Notes under the pieces: model-generated
What the model was told of the DNA's origin: nothing
Database searches by the model: none
The model's input: only the letters and a program-made list of their open reading frames with translations
DNA from: Amycolatopsis nigrescens CSC17Ta-90
GTDB lineage: Bacteria > Actinomycetota > Actinomycetes > Mycobacteriales > Pseudonocardiaceae
NCBI RefSeq assembly: GCF_000384315.1
Contig: NZ_ARVW01000001.1
Span: forward strand, 9,035,001-9,099,000
Direction of reading: 5' to 3'
Length of the DNA: 64,000 nucleotides
Program-made: the position numbers and the translations under genes
In this document: positions 55,554-64,000 of the stretch, in pieces
Numbering within the stretch: the stretch's first letter is position 1
Layout: each line of letters starts with the position of its first letter

Positions 55554-55653
55554 AGGTGGTCCGAAGTTGATTGACACTAGGACTCGTGAGGTGACTGTCC
55601 GCTAACGGACAGCACGCGAAAGGACCCAACGCAGGAGTTGCTTCCGACCACCT
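55554..55653 (+). ncRNA. Structured leader RNA, first part
   Basis: The ends pair: AGGTGGTCCGAAG (55554-55566) with CTTCCGACCACCT (55641-55653), 12 of 13 positions. Inside, CTGTCCG-CTAA-CGGACAG forms a hairpin (55595-55612). A 12-codon ORF starts inside it. The region 55492-55862 (371 bp) holds no other gene. It is not a known motif that I can name. Confidence 0.5.
55567..55605 (+). CDS. Possible 12-aa leader ORF
   Basis: TTG at 55567, 7 nt after GGGAGGTGG, encodes MIDTRTREVTVR; its TAA stop lies in the loop of the inner hairpin. It would suit ribosome-dependent control of the downstream stem. Confidence 0.35.
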   Translation: MIDTRTREVTVR

Positions 55654-55710
55654 GTCGGCTCGTCTCCTGTCCAGCGTGTTTGCCTGATAGCGAATACCAG
55701 GCAGTCACCG

Positions 55711-55786
55711 GACCCCCGATGTTCCCCGGCACCAGTCCGGCCAGGGCCCGAACGGCTGACGACGTTCGGGAGGCGCATCGGGGGTC
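55711..55786 (+). terminator. Structured leader RNA, second part (terminator-like)
   Basis: Outer stem GACCCCCGATG with CATCGGGGGTC (11 bp) encloses a second stem CCCGAAC with GTTCGGG, and is followed by ACCCTTTT. It precedes the GNAT gene, so it may attenuate it. Confidence 0.5.
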
Positions 55787-55862
55787 ACCCTTTTCCACGA
55801 ACTTTCCCCCGAGGGCACGAAAATCGGTGCGCAGCAAGGTCACCCCGGATACGCTCCAGCAC

Positions 55863-56447
55863 GTGCTACGGCCCGAATATCCCCTTCGCACCTCGAGGCT
55901 GGTTCTCCGGCCGTTCCGCCCCGGCGACTTCGAAGAGCTCTACGCCTTGCAGTCCCGCCCGGATGTGGCGCGGTATCTCTACTGGCAGCCGAGGTCCCGC
56001 GCGCAGACCAGGGAGGCGCTGGCAAGGCGGATCGAGCAGAGCACCCTCGAGCGGGAGGGCGACGTGCTCGGCGTGGCGGTCGAACTGGCCGGGACCCAAC
56101 GGCTGATCGGCGAGCTCAACCTGGAGTGGCACAGCGCCGAGCACGGCCGGGGCGAGATCGGCTTCATCTTCCATCCCGACCACCAGGGCAAGGGCTACGC
56201 CGCCGAAGCCGCCGTCGAACTGCTGCGGCTCGGTTTCGACCAGCTCGGCCTGCACCGGATCATCGGCCGCTGCGACGCGCGGAACACCCCGTCGGCGGCG
56301 CTGATGGAAGGGCTCGGCATGCGCCGCGAAGCGCATCTCCGGGAGAACGAGATCGTCAAGGGCGAGTGGGCCGACGAGTTCGTCTACGCCATGCTCGCCG
56401 CGGACTGGCAGCGGCGCGACGGCCACCAGGGCAAACCGGCGCGCTAG
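55863..56447 (+). CDS. GNAT acetyltransferase, RimJ/RimL type
   Basis: A 194-aa N-acetyltransferase: the family start YPLRTSRLVLRPFRPGDFEELYALQS and the acetyl-CoA-binding EIGFIFHPDHQGKGYAAEAAVELLRLGF are both present. GTG 55863 is used; GTG 55827 is an alternative. Possible target is a ribosomal protein or small amine. It sits behind a structured leader (55554-55786), which is unusual for such a gene. Confidence 0.85.
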   Translation: MLRPEYPLRTSRLVLRPFRPGDFEELYALQSRPDVARYLYWQPRSRAQTREALARRIEQSTLEREGDVLGVAVELAGTQRLIGELNLEWHSAEHGRGEIGFIFHPDHQGKGYAAEAAVELLRLGFDQLGLHRIIGRCDARNTPSAALMEGLGMRREAHLRENEIVKGEWADEFVYAMLAADWQRRDGHQGKPAR

Positions 56448-56477
56448 CGCCCGGCGGGCATCAGGCAGCATGTAGCC

Positions 56478-57557
56478 GTGCTCTTCGACAAGGTGGCCCG
56501 GCCCGCGATGTACCGGCTGGCCAAGAACGACCCGGAAGTGGTGCACGAACGCACCGTCGCCGCGCTCGGCAGGCTCAGCACGCTGTCGCGCCCACTGTCC
56601 GTGCTGCGCCGGTACTACGGCACCGACGACCCGGTGACGGTGTTCGGGCTGCGGTTCCCGAACCGGGTCGGCCTCGCCGCGGGCATGGACAAGGACGGCC
56701 GCGCGCTGCACGCCTGGCGGGCACTGGGTTTCGGGTTCGTCGAGGCCGGCACGGTGACCAGGCTGGCGCAGCCGGGCAACCCGAAGCCGCGGCTGTTCGA
56801 CCTGCCGGACAGCGAGGCCGTGATCAACCGGATGGGCTTCAACAACGCCGGCGCCGACGCGCTCGCCGAACGGCTCGTCACCAGGGGCAGGCCGCCGATC
56901 CCGCTGGGCATCAGCATCGGCAAGTCCAAGGCCGCCGCACTGGAGGACGCGGTCGCCGACTACCAGGCGTCGCTGCGCTCGCTGTACCCGCACGCGGACT
57001 ACTTCGCGATCAACGTCAGCTCGCCCAACACTCCCGGCCTGCGCGCGCTGCAGGACCGGTCCGCGCTCGGCGAGCTGCTGGCCGAGCTGCGCGACACCTC
57101 CCGTGCCCTCGCCGGGAAAGCTGGCAGGGCGCCCACTCCCCTGCTGGTGAAGGTCGCCCCCGACCTGTCCGAGGACGCGCTCGCCGAGCTGCTGGAGGTG
57201 TGCGGCGAGTACGACGTGGCCGGCCTGATCGCCACCAACACCACCCTCGCCAGGAACGGACTGGCCGGCACCGACGAGCACCTCGCCGGGGAGACCGGCG
57301 GGCTGTCCGGCGCTCCGCTGGCCGCGCGCGCCCGCGAGGTGGTGCGGTTCGTGCACGAGCGGACCGAGGGGAAGCTGCCGATCATCGGCGTCGGCGGGGT
57401 GCTCAGCGCCTCCGACGCCCAGCGGCTGCTCGACGCCGGCGCGAGCCTGGTCCAGCTCTACACCGGTTTCGCCCTGCACGGTCCCGGCCTGGTCCGGCGG
57501 GTCGGCCGCGGCCTCGCCGACCCGCACCGCCCCGGCTCCCAACCACGCTGGCCCTGA
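56478..57557 (+). CDS. pyrD: Dihydroorotate dehydrogenase, class 2
   Basis: Quinone-dependent enzyme of pyrimidine synthesis, membrane-associated. The protein is 359 aa with the FMN-binding [22 protein letters not shown], and the catalytic Ser in [11 protein letters not shown] typical of class 2. The end of the barrel is [13 protein letters not shown]. The GTG start is at 56478. It converges on the amidase gene, with palindrome B copy 2 in the gap. Confidence 0.95.
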   Translation: MLFDKVARPAMYRLAKNDPEVVHERTVAALGRLSTLSRPLSVLRRYYGTDDPVTVFGLRFPNRVGLAAGMDKDGRALHAWRALGFGFVEAGTVTRLAQPGNPKPRLFDLPDSEAVINRMGFNNAGADALAERLVTRGRPPIPLGISIGKSKAAALEDAVADYQASLRSLYPHADYFAINVSSPNTPGLRALQDRSALGELLAELRDTSRALAGKAGRAPTPLLVKVAPDLSEDALAELLEVCGEYDVAGLIATNTTLARNGLAGTDEHLAGETGGLSGAPLAARAREVVRFVHERTEGKLPIIGVGGVLSASDAQRLLDAGASLVQLYTGFALHGPGLVRRVGRGLADPHRPGSQPRWP

Positions 57558-57577
57558 CGGCGGCCCGGCCCGTACAA

Positions 57578-57626
57578 GCCCAATGTGACGTTTGGCTCGT
57601 TCTAGTGGCCGAACGTCACGTTGGGC
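57578..57626. repeat. Palindromic element family B, copy 2
   Basis: Inverted repeat with 19-bp arms, two positions being G-U type pairs, and 11-nt loop TCGTTCTAGTG. The loop is the exact reverse complement of copy 1 (48871-48881), so the copy is inserted in the opposite orientation. It lies between convergent pyrD and the amidase gene. Confidence 0.85.
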
Positions 57627-57641
57627 GGGTCGCGGCCGGAG

Positions 57642-59381
57642 CTATTCGGTGGAGCCGGTGGCGCTGAGGTAGCCGAGGTAGGCGCGCCAGCCGCCGTGGC
57701 CGGTGATGTCCATGGCCGCCGCAGCGGCCACCGAGTCGCACTGGAAGCCGATCACGGTGTCCCCGTCGGCGAGTTCGATCGCGCCCATGCTCATCGGCGC
57801 GCGCAGCCGGGCCAGGAACCGGCCGAGCCCGGCGGGGGCGATCCGCCAGCGTTCCCCGACCAGCGAGGAACCATCGGCGGCCCGCAGCACACCGGGCACC
57901 GGCGGCGCGCTCGGCAGCGCAACCATCCGGTACTGCTCGGCGGTCCTCGCTTCGCCGAGGAACCGCGCACCCAGCTCGACCAGCTGCCCGTTCAGCGGCT
58001 GGCCGCGCAGCCGCGCGCCGAACACGATCAGGTCGATTCCCGGTGCGGGATAAGGATGTGCGGCCTGTTCACCGGTGAGCAGGGCGGCCACGTCGATGGC
58101 GATCTGGTCGTCGAACGCGCGGGTCAGCACGGTCACCCCGAACGGGCCGCCGTCCGCGGTGCCCGCCGGTACCGCGACCGCGGCGAGGTCGAGCGGGTTG
58201 GCGAAGCTCGCGTAACCACCGGTGCGCTTGGGCACGCCGACCGGGTCCGCTTCGACCTCGGCGATCGACGGATGCCCGGCGGCGGTGGGCACCAGCAACG
58301 CGTCGAAGGGGGCCAGCGCGGCGGCGGTTTCGGCCCGCAACTCGTCGAGCCGGGCCTGGTCCGCGGAAAGCCGGTGCGCGGGCAGCTCACCGGCGGCGAG
58401 GATGATGCCGGCGACCACCGGGTCCACCTGGTCGCGATGCCGCTCGATGAACTCGCCGACCGCCGCGTACCGCTCGGCCACCAGCGCGCCGTCGTAGAGC
58501 AGCGCGCCGGCGGCCAGGAACGGCCGCAGGTCCACCGTTGCGACCACCACTCCTGCCGCCCGCAAAGTGTCTACTGTGGACTGAAAGCGGCGGCGGGCGT
58601 CCGCGGACAGTGGAGCCAGCGCGGCATCGTCGGGCACGGCCAGCCGCGGCCGCTCCCCCGCGCTCAGCCGCACCGCCTCCGGCCAGCTCCGGCTCCGCGG
58701 GTCGGCACTGTCCTGGCCGGTCATCGCTTCGAGCGCGAGCTGGCCCTCGGCCAGTGTCCGCGCGAAAACGCTCAAGCAGTCGTAGGACGGTGAAGCCGGC
58801 ACCACCCCGGTCTTCGGCATCAGCCCGAGGGTGGGCTTGAGCCCGACGATCCCGTTGAACGCGGCCGGCACCCGGCCGGATCCGGCGGTGTCGGTACCGA
58901 CTGCGAGATCGGCGAAACCCAGCGCCACGGCGACCGCGGAACCCGCGCTGGACCCGCCGGCCACCCGGTCCGGCCGGCCCGCGGCACGGACCGGCGCCCC
59001 GGCGGTCCGAGTGCCGGCCAAGCCGGTGGCGAACTGGTCCATCGCGGTCTTGCCGAGCACCACGGCGCCGGCCGCGACCAGCCGCCGCACCGCGGTGGCG
59101 CTGGTTTCCGGCAGATAGCCGTAGGCGGGACAGCCCGCGGTGGTCACCATTCCGGCAACGTCCACATTGTCCTTGACCGCGAGCAGCGCGCCGGCCAGCG
59201 GCAGCCGCTCACCAGCTCGTGCCCGTGCCGCGACACCCTCCGCCTCGGCCAGCACTTCTTCTTGCGGGCGCAGGAAATTCCACACCTCGGGCCGGTCGGC
59301 CTCAGCAATCCGCCGGTACACGGCGGGCACCCGGCGCGGCAGCTCGTCCGGCGCGAACCGGGCAGTGTCCACTCGGTCCAC
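57642..59381 (-). CDS. Allophanate hydrolase-like amidase
   Basis: A 579-aa amidase-signature enzyme with the Ser-Ser-Lys triad: Lys in LLAVKDNVDVAG, first Ser in GGSSAGSAVAVA, and GTDTAGSGRVP. A C-terminal domain of about 130 residues (FGARLRGQPLNGQLVELGARFLGEARTAEQYRM) is of allophanate hydrolase type. It would split allophanate into ammonium and CO2, but no urea carboxylase gene is in the window. Two close GTG starts exist (59381, 59372). Confidence 0.88.
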   Translation of the reverse strand: MDRVDTARFAPDELPRRVPAVYRRIAEADRPEVWNFLRPQEEVLAEAEGVAARARAGERLPLAGALLAVKDNVDVAGMVTTAGCPAYGYLPETSATAVRRLVAAGAVVLGKTAMDQFATGLAGTRTAGAPVRAAGRPDRVAGGSSAGSAVAVALGFADLAVGTDTAGSGRVPAAFNGIVGLKPTLGLMPKTGVVPASPSYDCLSVFARTLAEGQLALEAMTGQDSADPRSRSWPEAVRLSAGERPRLAVPDDAALAPLSADARRRFQSTVDTLRAAGVVVATVDLRPFLAAGALLYDGALVAERYAAVGEFIERHRDQVDPVVAGIILAAGELPAHRLSADQARLDELRAETAAALAPFDALLVPTAAGHPSIAEVEADPVGVPKRTGGYASFANPLDLAAVAVPAGTADGGPFGVTVLTRAFDDQIAIDVAALLTGEQAAHPYPAPGIDLIVFGARLRGQPLNGQLVELGARFLGEARTAEQYRMVALPSAPPVPGVLRAADGSSLVGERWRIAPAGLGRFLARLRAPMSMGAIELADGDTVIGFQCDSVAAAAAMDITGHGGWRAYLGYLSATGSTE

Positions 59382-59395
59382 TCGAGACGGCCGGT

Positions 59396-60388
59396 TCAGG
59401 AAAGTTCGCGCAGCGCGATGGCGAGACCGGCGAGCCGGTCGGTGGCGTCGGTGAGCGCTTCCTTGGAGGTCTGCACCCCGCCGCTGCTCGCGGCGACCGC
59501 GCGGCCGGCCGCGGCGACCAGGGTGCCGTAGCCCTCCAGGCCGTCGTCGAGCTGCTCGCGCAGGGTGCTGATGGCCGACTCCAGCGCGGTCCGCTCCCCT
59601 TCGGGCGCGGTGTTCTTTGCCCGCTCGATGGCCTGGATCCTGGCCGCCAGCCCGCGCAGCGCGGCCGCGGCCTCGGCGGCGGTCGCCTGCGCGTCCTCGA
59701 CCGAGACCTCCGGCACCGCGGTAGTGCCCACCGAACTGGGCGTGGCCAGCTGCCGGAGCAGTTCGGCCAGCGACGCCTCGGACTCGGCGAGCCGTTCCAT
59801 CGGCGCCCTCGCCGACGAGCTCGCCGGCGGCAACGGTGGTGGAGCGGCCGACGCCGCCGGCAGCTGGACCTTCTTCAGCTGGTGCAGCCGGGTACCCGAG
59901 CGCACCCCGAGCGCGCCGAACACCACGACCCCGGCGATCCCGGAGAACGCGCTGGTCAGCCCGGCTTCCATGCCGGCGAACCCGAGGAAGCCGGCGACCG
60001 CGTACAGCCCGAACAGGATGGTGAGCACGATCCACAGGGTCAGCGCCCTGGAGGTGCGCCGCTTACGGCGTTCCAGCTTGGCCGCGGGCTCGTTCCAGCG
60101 CTCCCACTTGGACCGCACCTCGGCGATCCCCGGCAGGTCCGCCGGCAAGGACACCCCGGCCGGCATCGGCATCCGGGGCCGGGCGGGCCGTTCCGGACTG
60201 GCCGGCACCGCGGGCGTCTCCGGCCGGTCCGATGCCTGACGCTGGTCGGCGGGCGGGAAGTAACGCTGCACCTTCGCCTGTGCCCGCTGCGCCTTCTCCT
60301 GTGCCCGCTGCGCGTAGTCGGGTAAGCGTTCGATGTGCTGTTCAAGCTTCTCGTTGAACTTGCTGAAATCCCGCTTACCCGACCCCAT
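59396..60388 (-). CDS. pspM: PspM-type envelope stress membrane protein
   Basis: A 330-aa protein: helical N-terminus (KFNEKLEQHIERLPDYAQRAQ), Pro-rich region, two membrane helices (about 118-160) and a long C-terminal coiled coil. This layout and its place right after pspA match the mycobacterial PspM partner of PspA. It presumably anchors PspA to the membrane. Next in line is the amidase gene, 14 bp away. Confidence 0.8.
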   Translation of the reverse strand: MGSGKRDFSKFNEKLEQHIERLPDYAQRAQEKAQRAQAKVQRYFPPADQRQASDRPETPAVPASPERPARPRMPMPAGVSLPADLPGIAEVRSKWERWNEPAAKLERRKRRTSRALTLWIVLTILFGLYAVAGFLGFAGMEAGLTSAFSGIAGVVVFGALGVRSGTRLHQLKKVQLPAASAAPPPLPPASSSARAPMERLAESEASLAELLRQLATPSSVGTTAVPEVSVEDAQATAAEAAAALRGLAARIQAIERAKNTAPEGERTALESAISTLREQLDDGLEGYGTLVAAAGRAVAASSGGVQTSKEALTDATDRLAGLAIALRELS

Positions 60389-60426
60389 CGCGTGCCCCTC
60401 CGAATGAAACCCCGCCTGACTGGCGG

Positions 60427-61284
60427 CTAGGCCTGCTTCTTCTGCTGCTCGGCCTGGACGGCAGCCTGGATCTCCTTCTGGATGTCCGCGGAGGGCTGGG
60501 TCGCCGCGGCCGGGGCCGAGGAGCCAGCACTCGAGGACCCGTCGGTCACCTGAGCCACCGAGTCGCCCTTCATCGAAGCGCGGATCTGCTCGAGCCTGCT
60601 GTGCCCGGCCATCTGCGTGGTCGACTGCTGGACCTCCAGCATCCGGCCCTGCACCGAGTTCTCCGCCAGCTCCGCGGAGCCGAGCGCCGTCGTGTAGCGC
60701 TTTTCGATCTTCTCGCGCACCTCGTCCAGCGAGGGCGTGTTGCCCGGCGCGGCCAGCTCGGTCATCGAGTTCAGCGAAGCGGAGACCTTCTCCTGCATCT
60801 TGGCCTGCTCCAACTGCGAGAGCAGCTTGGTGCGCTCGGCCAGCTTCTGCTGCAGCATGCTGGAGTTGCGCTCGACGGCCTGCTTGGCCTTCGCCGCCGC
60901 CTGCAGCGACTGGTCGTGCAGCGTCTTCAGGTCCTCGATGCTCTGCTCGGCGGTGACCAGCTGGGCGGCGAAGCTCTCGGCCGCGGTCTCGAACTGCTGC
61001 GCCTTCGCCTCGTCACCCTTGCTGCGCGCGTCGTCGGCGAGCACCAGCGACTGCCGGGTGGAAGCCTGCAGCTTCTCCACCTCGCCGAGCTGACGGTTGA
61101 GCTTCATCTCCAGCTGCCGCTGGTTGCCGATCACCGAAGCGGCCTGCTGGGAGAGCGCCTGGTGGTTGCGCTGTGCCTCCTCGATGGCCTGCTGGATCTG
61201 CACCTTCGGGTCGGCATGCTCGTCAATCTTCGACGAGAACGCCGCCATCAGGTACTTCCAGAACTTCACGAAAGGGTTGGCCAT
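60427..61284 (-). CDS. pspA: Phage shock protein A
   Basis: A 285-aa ESCRT-III-like coiled-coil protein that protects the membrane. The start [16 protein letters not shown] is the membrane-binding helix, followed by long coiled coil and an Ala/Ser-rich tail. ATG 61284 is used; the open frame extends upstream without support. It lies between clgR and pspM as in mycobacteria, but with a strong hairpin after clgR. Confidence 0.93.
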   Translation of the reverse strand: MANPFVKFWKYLMAAFSSKIDEHADPKVQIQQAIEEAQRNHQALSQQAASVIGNQRQLEMKLNRQLGEVEKLQASTRQSLVLADDARSKGDEAKAQQFETAAESFAAQLVTAEQSIEDLKTLHDQSLQAAAKAKQAVERNSSMLQQKLAERTKLLSQLEQAKMQEKVSASLNSMTELAAPGNTPSLDEVREKIEKRYTTALGSAELAENSVQGRMLEVQQSTTQMAGHSRLEQIRASMKGDSVAQVTDGSSSAGSSAPAAATQPSADIQKEIQAAVQAEQQKKQA

Positions 61285-61516
61285 CTCCTCCGCCTGCCTT
61301 CTTGCGTCCCACGGTCTTGTTGAGCCTGGGGCGTGAGTGTCGTCTCCCCTGACCGGAGTACCGCGGAAAGCACGGCGCATCCGGTCTGGTCACACAACGT
61401 CCCGACCCCGGCGTTGGGTTCCATCGTGTCAGGTTGACGCCCGCCGTTCCAGGCGACCCCGGGGTAATTCAGGGATGGCCCCGACCTGCCCCCTGTCCCG
61501 GTCCCCCTGGGGAACG

Positions 61517-61550
61517 ACGAGGACCCCGGGCCGGAGCCCGGGGTCCTCGT
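61517..61550 (-). terminator. Terminator-like hairpin after clgR
   Basis: Perfect 15-bp arms (ACGAGGACCCCGGGC and complement) with a CGGA loop, 16 bp past the clgR stop. It suggests separate transcripts for clgR and pspA. There is no U-tract. Confidence 0.6.
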
Positions 61551-61565
61551 GAACACTGGCTGTCA

Positions 61566-62006
61566 TCAAGCTGCCACGGTCACCATTTTCGGCGAGCTGA
61601 TGGTGGTGCGCAGGGCGGGCCCGAGCATGCCACCCGCCACCCTCAGGTCCGCGAGATCGTTGCCGATCACGCTGTTCACCAGGCGGCCGCCCTCGAACTC
61701 GCCGGTGCCCGACTCCGCCTTCGCCGGCTCCGGGACGGCGCGCTCGTCCACCGGCGCCACCTGGACGTTGTCCAGCGCGGAGACGTCCGCGGCCACGTTG
61801 TGCAGCAGTTCGCCCAAGGGCAGCTCGAGCGCCTCGCAGATGGACGCCAGCAGCTCGCTGGACGCTTCCTTCTGGCCGCGCTCCACCTCCGAGAGGTAAC
61901 CGAGGCTCACTCTGGCGGCACGGGAGATGTCGCGCAGCGTGCGACGTTGGTTGGTGCGGGCATGACGGAGCCGATCACCGATCGCCTCACGCAACAGCAC
62001 GGTCAT
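61566..62006 (-). CDS. clgR: Transcriptional regulator ClgR
   Basis: A 146-aa XRE-type helix-turn-helix activator of Clp protease and psp genes. The HTH spans about 10-65 ([38 protein letters not shown]). The C-terminus ends VTVAA, like ssrA-type tags that mark ClgR for Clp degradation. ATG 62006 follows GGGAGG. It lies upstream of pspA, pspM and downstream of pgsA/cinA, as in mycobacteria. Confidence 0.9.
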   Translation of the reverse strand: MTVLLREAIGDRLRHARTNQRRTLRDISRAARVSLGYLSEVERGQKEASSELLASICEALELPLGELLHNVAADVSALDNVQVAPVDERAVPEPAKAESGTGEFEGGRLVNSVIGNDLADLRVAGGMLGPALRTTISSPKMVTVAA

Positions 62007-62085
62007 CACGCGCCTCCCTTCCAGAACTCTTACCGACCACGTTACCGAGTCGACCCCCTGATCCGCAGGAGTTAACAGGTGCGTA

Positions 62086-62099
62086 CGCCAAGGGCGAAC
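62086..62099 (-). promoter_or_regulatory. ClgR box upstream of clgR
   Basis: The minus strand reads GTTCGC-CCTTG-GCG, an exact match to the published consensus GTTCGC-N5-GCG. It is 80 bp upstream of the clgR start, so autoregulation is likely. Confidence 0.7.
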
Positions 62100-62106
62100 G
62101 CGGAGA

Positions 62107-62589
62107 TCAGCTCAAATGTTCCCCGAGCAGGTCCAACGCGGCGATCACCGAGGCCGCCCGCACCGCCGGACGGTCCCCGCTGAAAGTACTGGTCCGGACC
62201 GTGCGCACGCCAGCCCCGGCCAGGCCGATGTGCACGGTGCCGGGTGCCACGCCGTCCTGGCCGGCCGGCCCGGCCACCCCGGTCAGGCCGAGGCCCCAGT
62301 CCGCGCCGCACCGGTCCCGCGCGCCCTCCGCGAGCTGCGCCGCGACCTCGGGATGCACCGCGCCGTGCTCGGCGAGCAGTGCCGGGTCGACCCCGGCCAG
62401 TGCGGTCTTCAGCTCGGTGGCGTAGACGACCAGCCCGCCGCGCACCACGGCGCTGGCCCCCGGGACGGTGGTCAGGGTGGCGCAGACCAGGCCCGCGGTC
62501 AGCGACTCCGCGGTCGCCACCGTCTGGGCGAGCCGGGTCAGCGCGGAGACGACCTGCTCGGCCCGGCTCCCCGGCACCGGCTCGCTCAC
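62107..62589 (-). CDS. CinA C-terminal family amidohydrolase (PncC type)
   Basis: A 160-aa protein with the nicotinamide-nucleotide amidase fold: [17 protein letters not shown] near the start and [19 protein letters not shown]. It recycles pyridine nucleotides. The GTG start overlaps the pgsA stop as GTGA. Confidence 0.88.
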   Translation of the reverse strand: MSEPVPGSRAEQVVSALTRLAQTVATAESLTAGLVCATLTTVPGASAVVRGGLVVYATELKTALAGVDPALLAEHGAVHPEVAAQLAEGARDRCGADWGLGLTGVAGPAGQDGVAPGTVHIGLAGAGVRTVRTSTFSGDRPAVRAASVIAALDLLGEHLS

Positions 62590-63224
62590 GGCCCGGAGGT
62601 GGCCCGCTTGCCGGCGGCCCGGAGCCGCAGCGCGCGCAGCACGTAGTCGATCCCGGTGACCACGGTCAGCACCACCGCGGCGCCCATCAGCACCCAGCGG
62701 ACCGGTTCCACCTGCGGCGGCAGCGGCAGCAGGTAGGCGACGATCGCGGCGACCTGGGTCATCGTCTTCGCCTTGCCGCCGCGGCTGGCCGGGATCACGC
62801 CGTGCCGGATCACCCAGAACCGCAGCAGCGTGATGCCGATCTCGCGGACCGCGATCAGCGCGGTCACCCACCAGCCGAGCTCGCCGAGCAGGCTGAGCCC
62901 GACCAGCGCGGCGCCGATCAGCGCCTTGTCCGCGATCGGGTCGGCGATCTTGCCGAAGTCGGTGATCAGCCCGTACCGGCGGGCCACCCAGCCGTCGATC
63001 TGATCGGTCAGCGAAGCGATCGCGAACAGGGCGGTGGCCACCGAGCGCCACATCGTGTCGGTGCCGTCCCCGCTGAACAGCGCGATCACGAACAGCGGCA
63101 CCATGGCCAGCCTGGACAGGGTCAGGAAGTTGGCGATGTTGAGCGTGGGCACCGGTGTCGGCGGCGGCGTGTGCGCTTCGTGCCCTTCGCCGGTTTCCGC
63201 TGAGCCGCTGGTCGCGGCACTCAC
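62586..63224 (-). CDS. pgsA: CDP-diacylglycerol-glycerol-3-phosphate transferase
   Basis: Makes phosphatidylglycerol phosphate in the membrane. The enzyme is 212 aa with about five helices and the CDP-alcohol motif [10 protein letters not shown] followed by G and two Asp (GKIADPIAD). The GTG start overlaps the rimO stop. Confidence 0.93.
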   Translation of the reverse strand: MSAATSGSAETGEGHEAHTPPPTPVPTLNIANFLTLSRLAMVPLFVIALFSGDGTDTMWRSVATALFAIASLTDQIDGWVARRYGLITDFGKIADPIADKALIGAALVGLSLLGELGWWVTALIAVREIGITLLRFWVIRHGVIPASRGGKAKTMTQVAAIVAYLLPLPPQVEPVRWVLMGAAVVLTVVTGIDYVLRALRLRAAGKRATSGP

Positions 63225-64000
63225 CGTTCGGCGCCCGCGCTCGGGGTCACCGGCCGCACGATCAGGTCGACCCCGGCGGAGTCCACCACTTCGGCGCGGA
63301 TCAGCTCGCCGACCTTGCACTCCCCCGCGTCGACGAGCACGCACTCGCCGTCCACCTCGGGCGCCTGGTGCGCCGCCCGGCCGGTCGGCTCGTCGCCCGT
63401 CTCCTCGACCAGCACGTCCACCAGCTCGCCGATCCGCTCCTCGGCGCGCTGCGAGGTCAGCTCCTCGACCAGCGACGAGATCCGGGCGACCCGCTCGGTG
63501 ACCACGCTTTCGTCGAGCTTGCCCTCGAAGCTCTCCGCCTCGGTGCCGTCCTCGTCGGAGTAGCCGAACACGCCGACCGCGTCCAGCCTGGCCTCGGTGA
63601 GGAACCGGGCCAGCTCGTCCACGTCGGCCTCGGTCTCGCCGGGGAAGCCGACGATCACGTTGCTGCGGATGCCCGCCGACGGCGCGTGCTCGCGGATCTG
63701 CTCGATCAGCGCCAGGAACGACTCGGTGGACCCGAACCGCCGCATCCGGCGCAGCACGGCCTCGCTGGAGTGCTGGAAGGACATGTCGAAGTAGTCGGCC
63801 ACCCCCGGCGTGCGGGCGATCGCCTGGACCAGCCCCGGCCTCGTCTCCGCGGGCTGCAGGTAGGAGACGCGAACGCGCTCGATGCCGTCCACCGCGGCCA
63901 GCTGCGGCAGCAGCAGCTCCAGCGCGCGGCCGCCGCCGTGCTCACGACCGAAGTCCTTGCCGTAGGAGGTGGAGTTCTCGCTGACCAGGAACAGCTCCTT
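63221..64000 (-). CDS. rimO: Ribosomal protein S12 methylthiotransferase RimO (C-terminal part)
   Basis: Radical-SAM methylthiotransferase that modifies S12. Only the last 259 residues are in the window; the 5' part with the radical-SAM cysteines is outside. Visible: [13 protein letters not shown] at the edge, [38 protein letters not shown] and the C-terminal TRAM domain ([20 protein letters not shown]). Confidence 0.9.
   Translation of the reverse strand, partial: KELFLVSENSTSYGKDFGREHGGGRALELLLPQLAAVDGIERVRVSYLQPAETRPGLVQAIARTPGVADYFDMSFQHSSEAVLRRMRRFGSTESFLALIEQIREHAPSAGIRSNVIVGFPGETEADVDELARFLTEARLDAVGVFGYSDEDGTEAESFEGKLDESVVTERVARISSLVEELTSQRAEERIGELVDVLVEETGDEPTGRAAHQAPEVDGECVLVDAGECKVGELIRAEVVDSAGVDLIVRPVTPSAGAER

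Overview
The window is very high-GC actinobacterial DNA. Its gene order (a division and cell-wall cluster ending in divIVA, a sigK-type locus, a clgR-pspA-pspM locus, and ESX accessory genes) points to Pseudonocardiales, most likely an Amycolatopsis-like genus. This is inferred from gene content and style; no search was run. No rRNA, tRNA, CRISPR array, insertion sequence or phage gene was seen.

Layout. 1-2700: two-component operon (membrane protein, histidine kinase, response regulator) and the start of a membrane protein gene. 2711-6130: ileS behind a T-box leader. 6240-10920: FUSC transporter, a divergent MFS/ArsR-type pair with a perfect operator, and a membrane protein. 11013-15939 (minus strand): divIVA, yggT-type, sepF, yggS, pgeF and ftsZ. 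16201-24114: an approximately 8 kb block lying between ftsZ and ftsQ. It holds a locus laid out like mycobacterial sigK-rskA, with divergent leaderless-looking promoters and a cyclopropane-fatty-acid synthase gene that looks internally deleted. It continues with TetR/SRPBCC, DinB-like and OhrR/OsmC genes. 24181-40988 (minus strand): ftsQ, murC, murG, ftsW, murD, mraY, murF, murE, then an ABC transporter pair, then ftsI, an ftsL-like gene, rsmH and mraZ. mraZ has a four-repeat operator, and a structured RNA sits between mraZ and rsmH. 41343-43628: ESX accessory genes (EspG, PPE-like, DUF3558 lipoprotein, small PE/WXG-like). 43897-48826: MoxR, DUF58 and transglutaminase operon. 49020-57557: DUF3040, DNA polymerase IV, methyltransferase, two tandem ParA-like ATPases, Nei-type glycosylase, adenosine-deaminase-family enzyme, GNAT acetyltransferase behind a structured leader, and pyrD. 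57642-64000 (minus strand): allophanate hydrolase-like amidase, pspM, pspA, clgR, cinA C-terminal type, pgsA and partial rimO.

The core theme is cell-envelope construction. The mur/fts genes make lipid II and assemble the septum, and SepF and DivIVA position division. The SigK-type and ClgR/Psp systems respond to envelope or proteolytic stress. The accessory material consists of paired regulators with visible operators, two families of inverted-repeat elements each present twice in opposite orientation, a mosaic ABC ATPase gene, and several RNA leaders. These last items are the best candidates for something not yet described.
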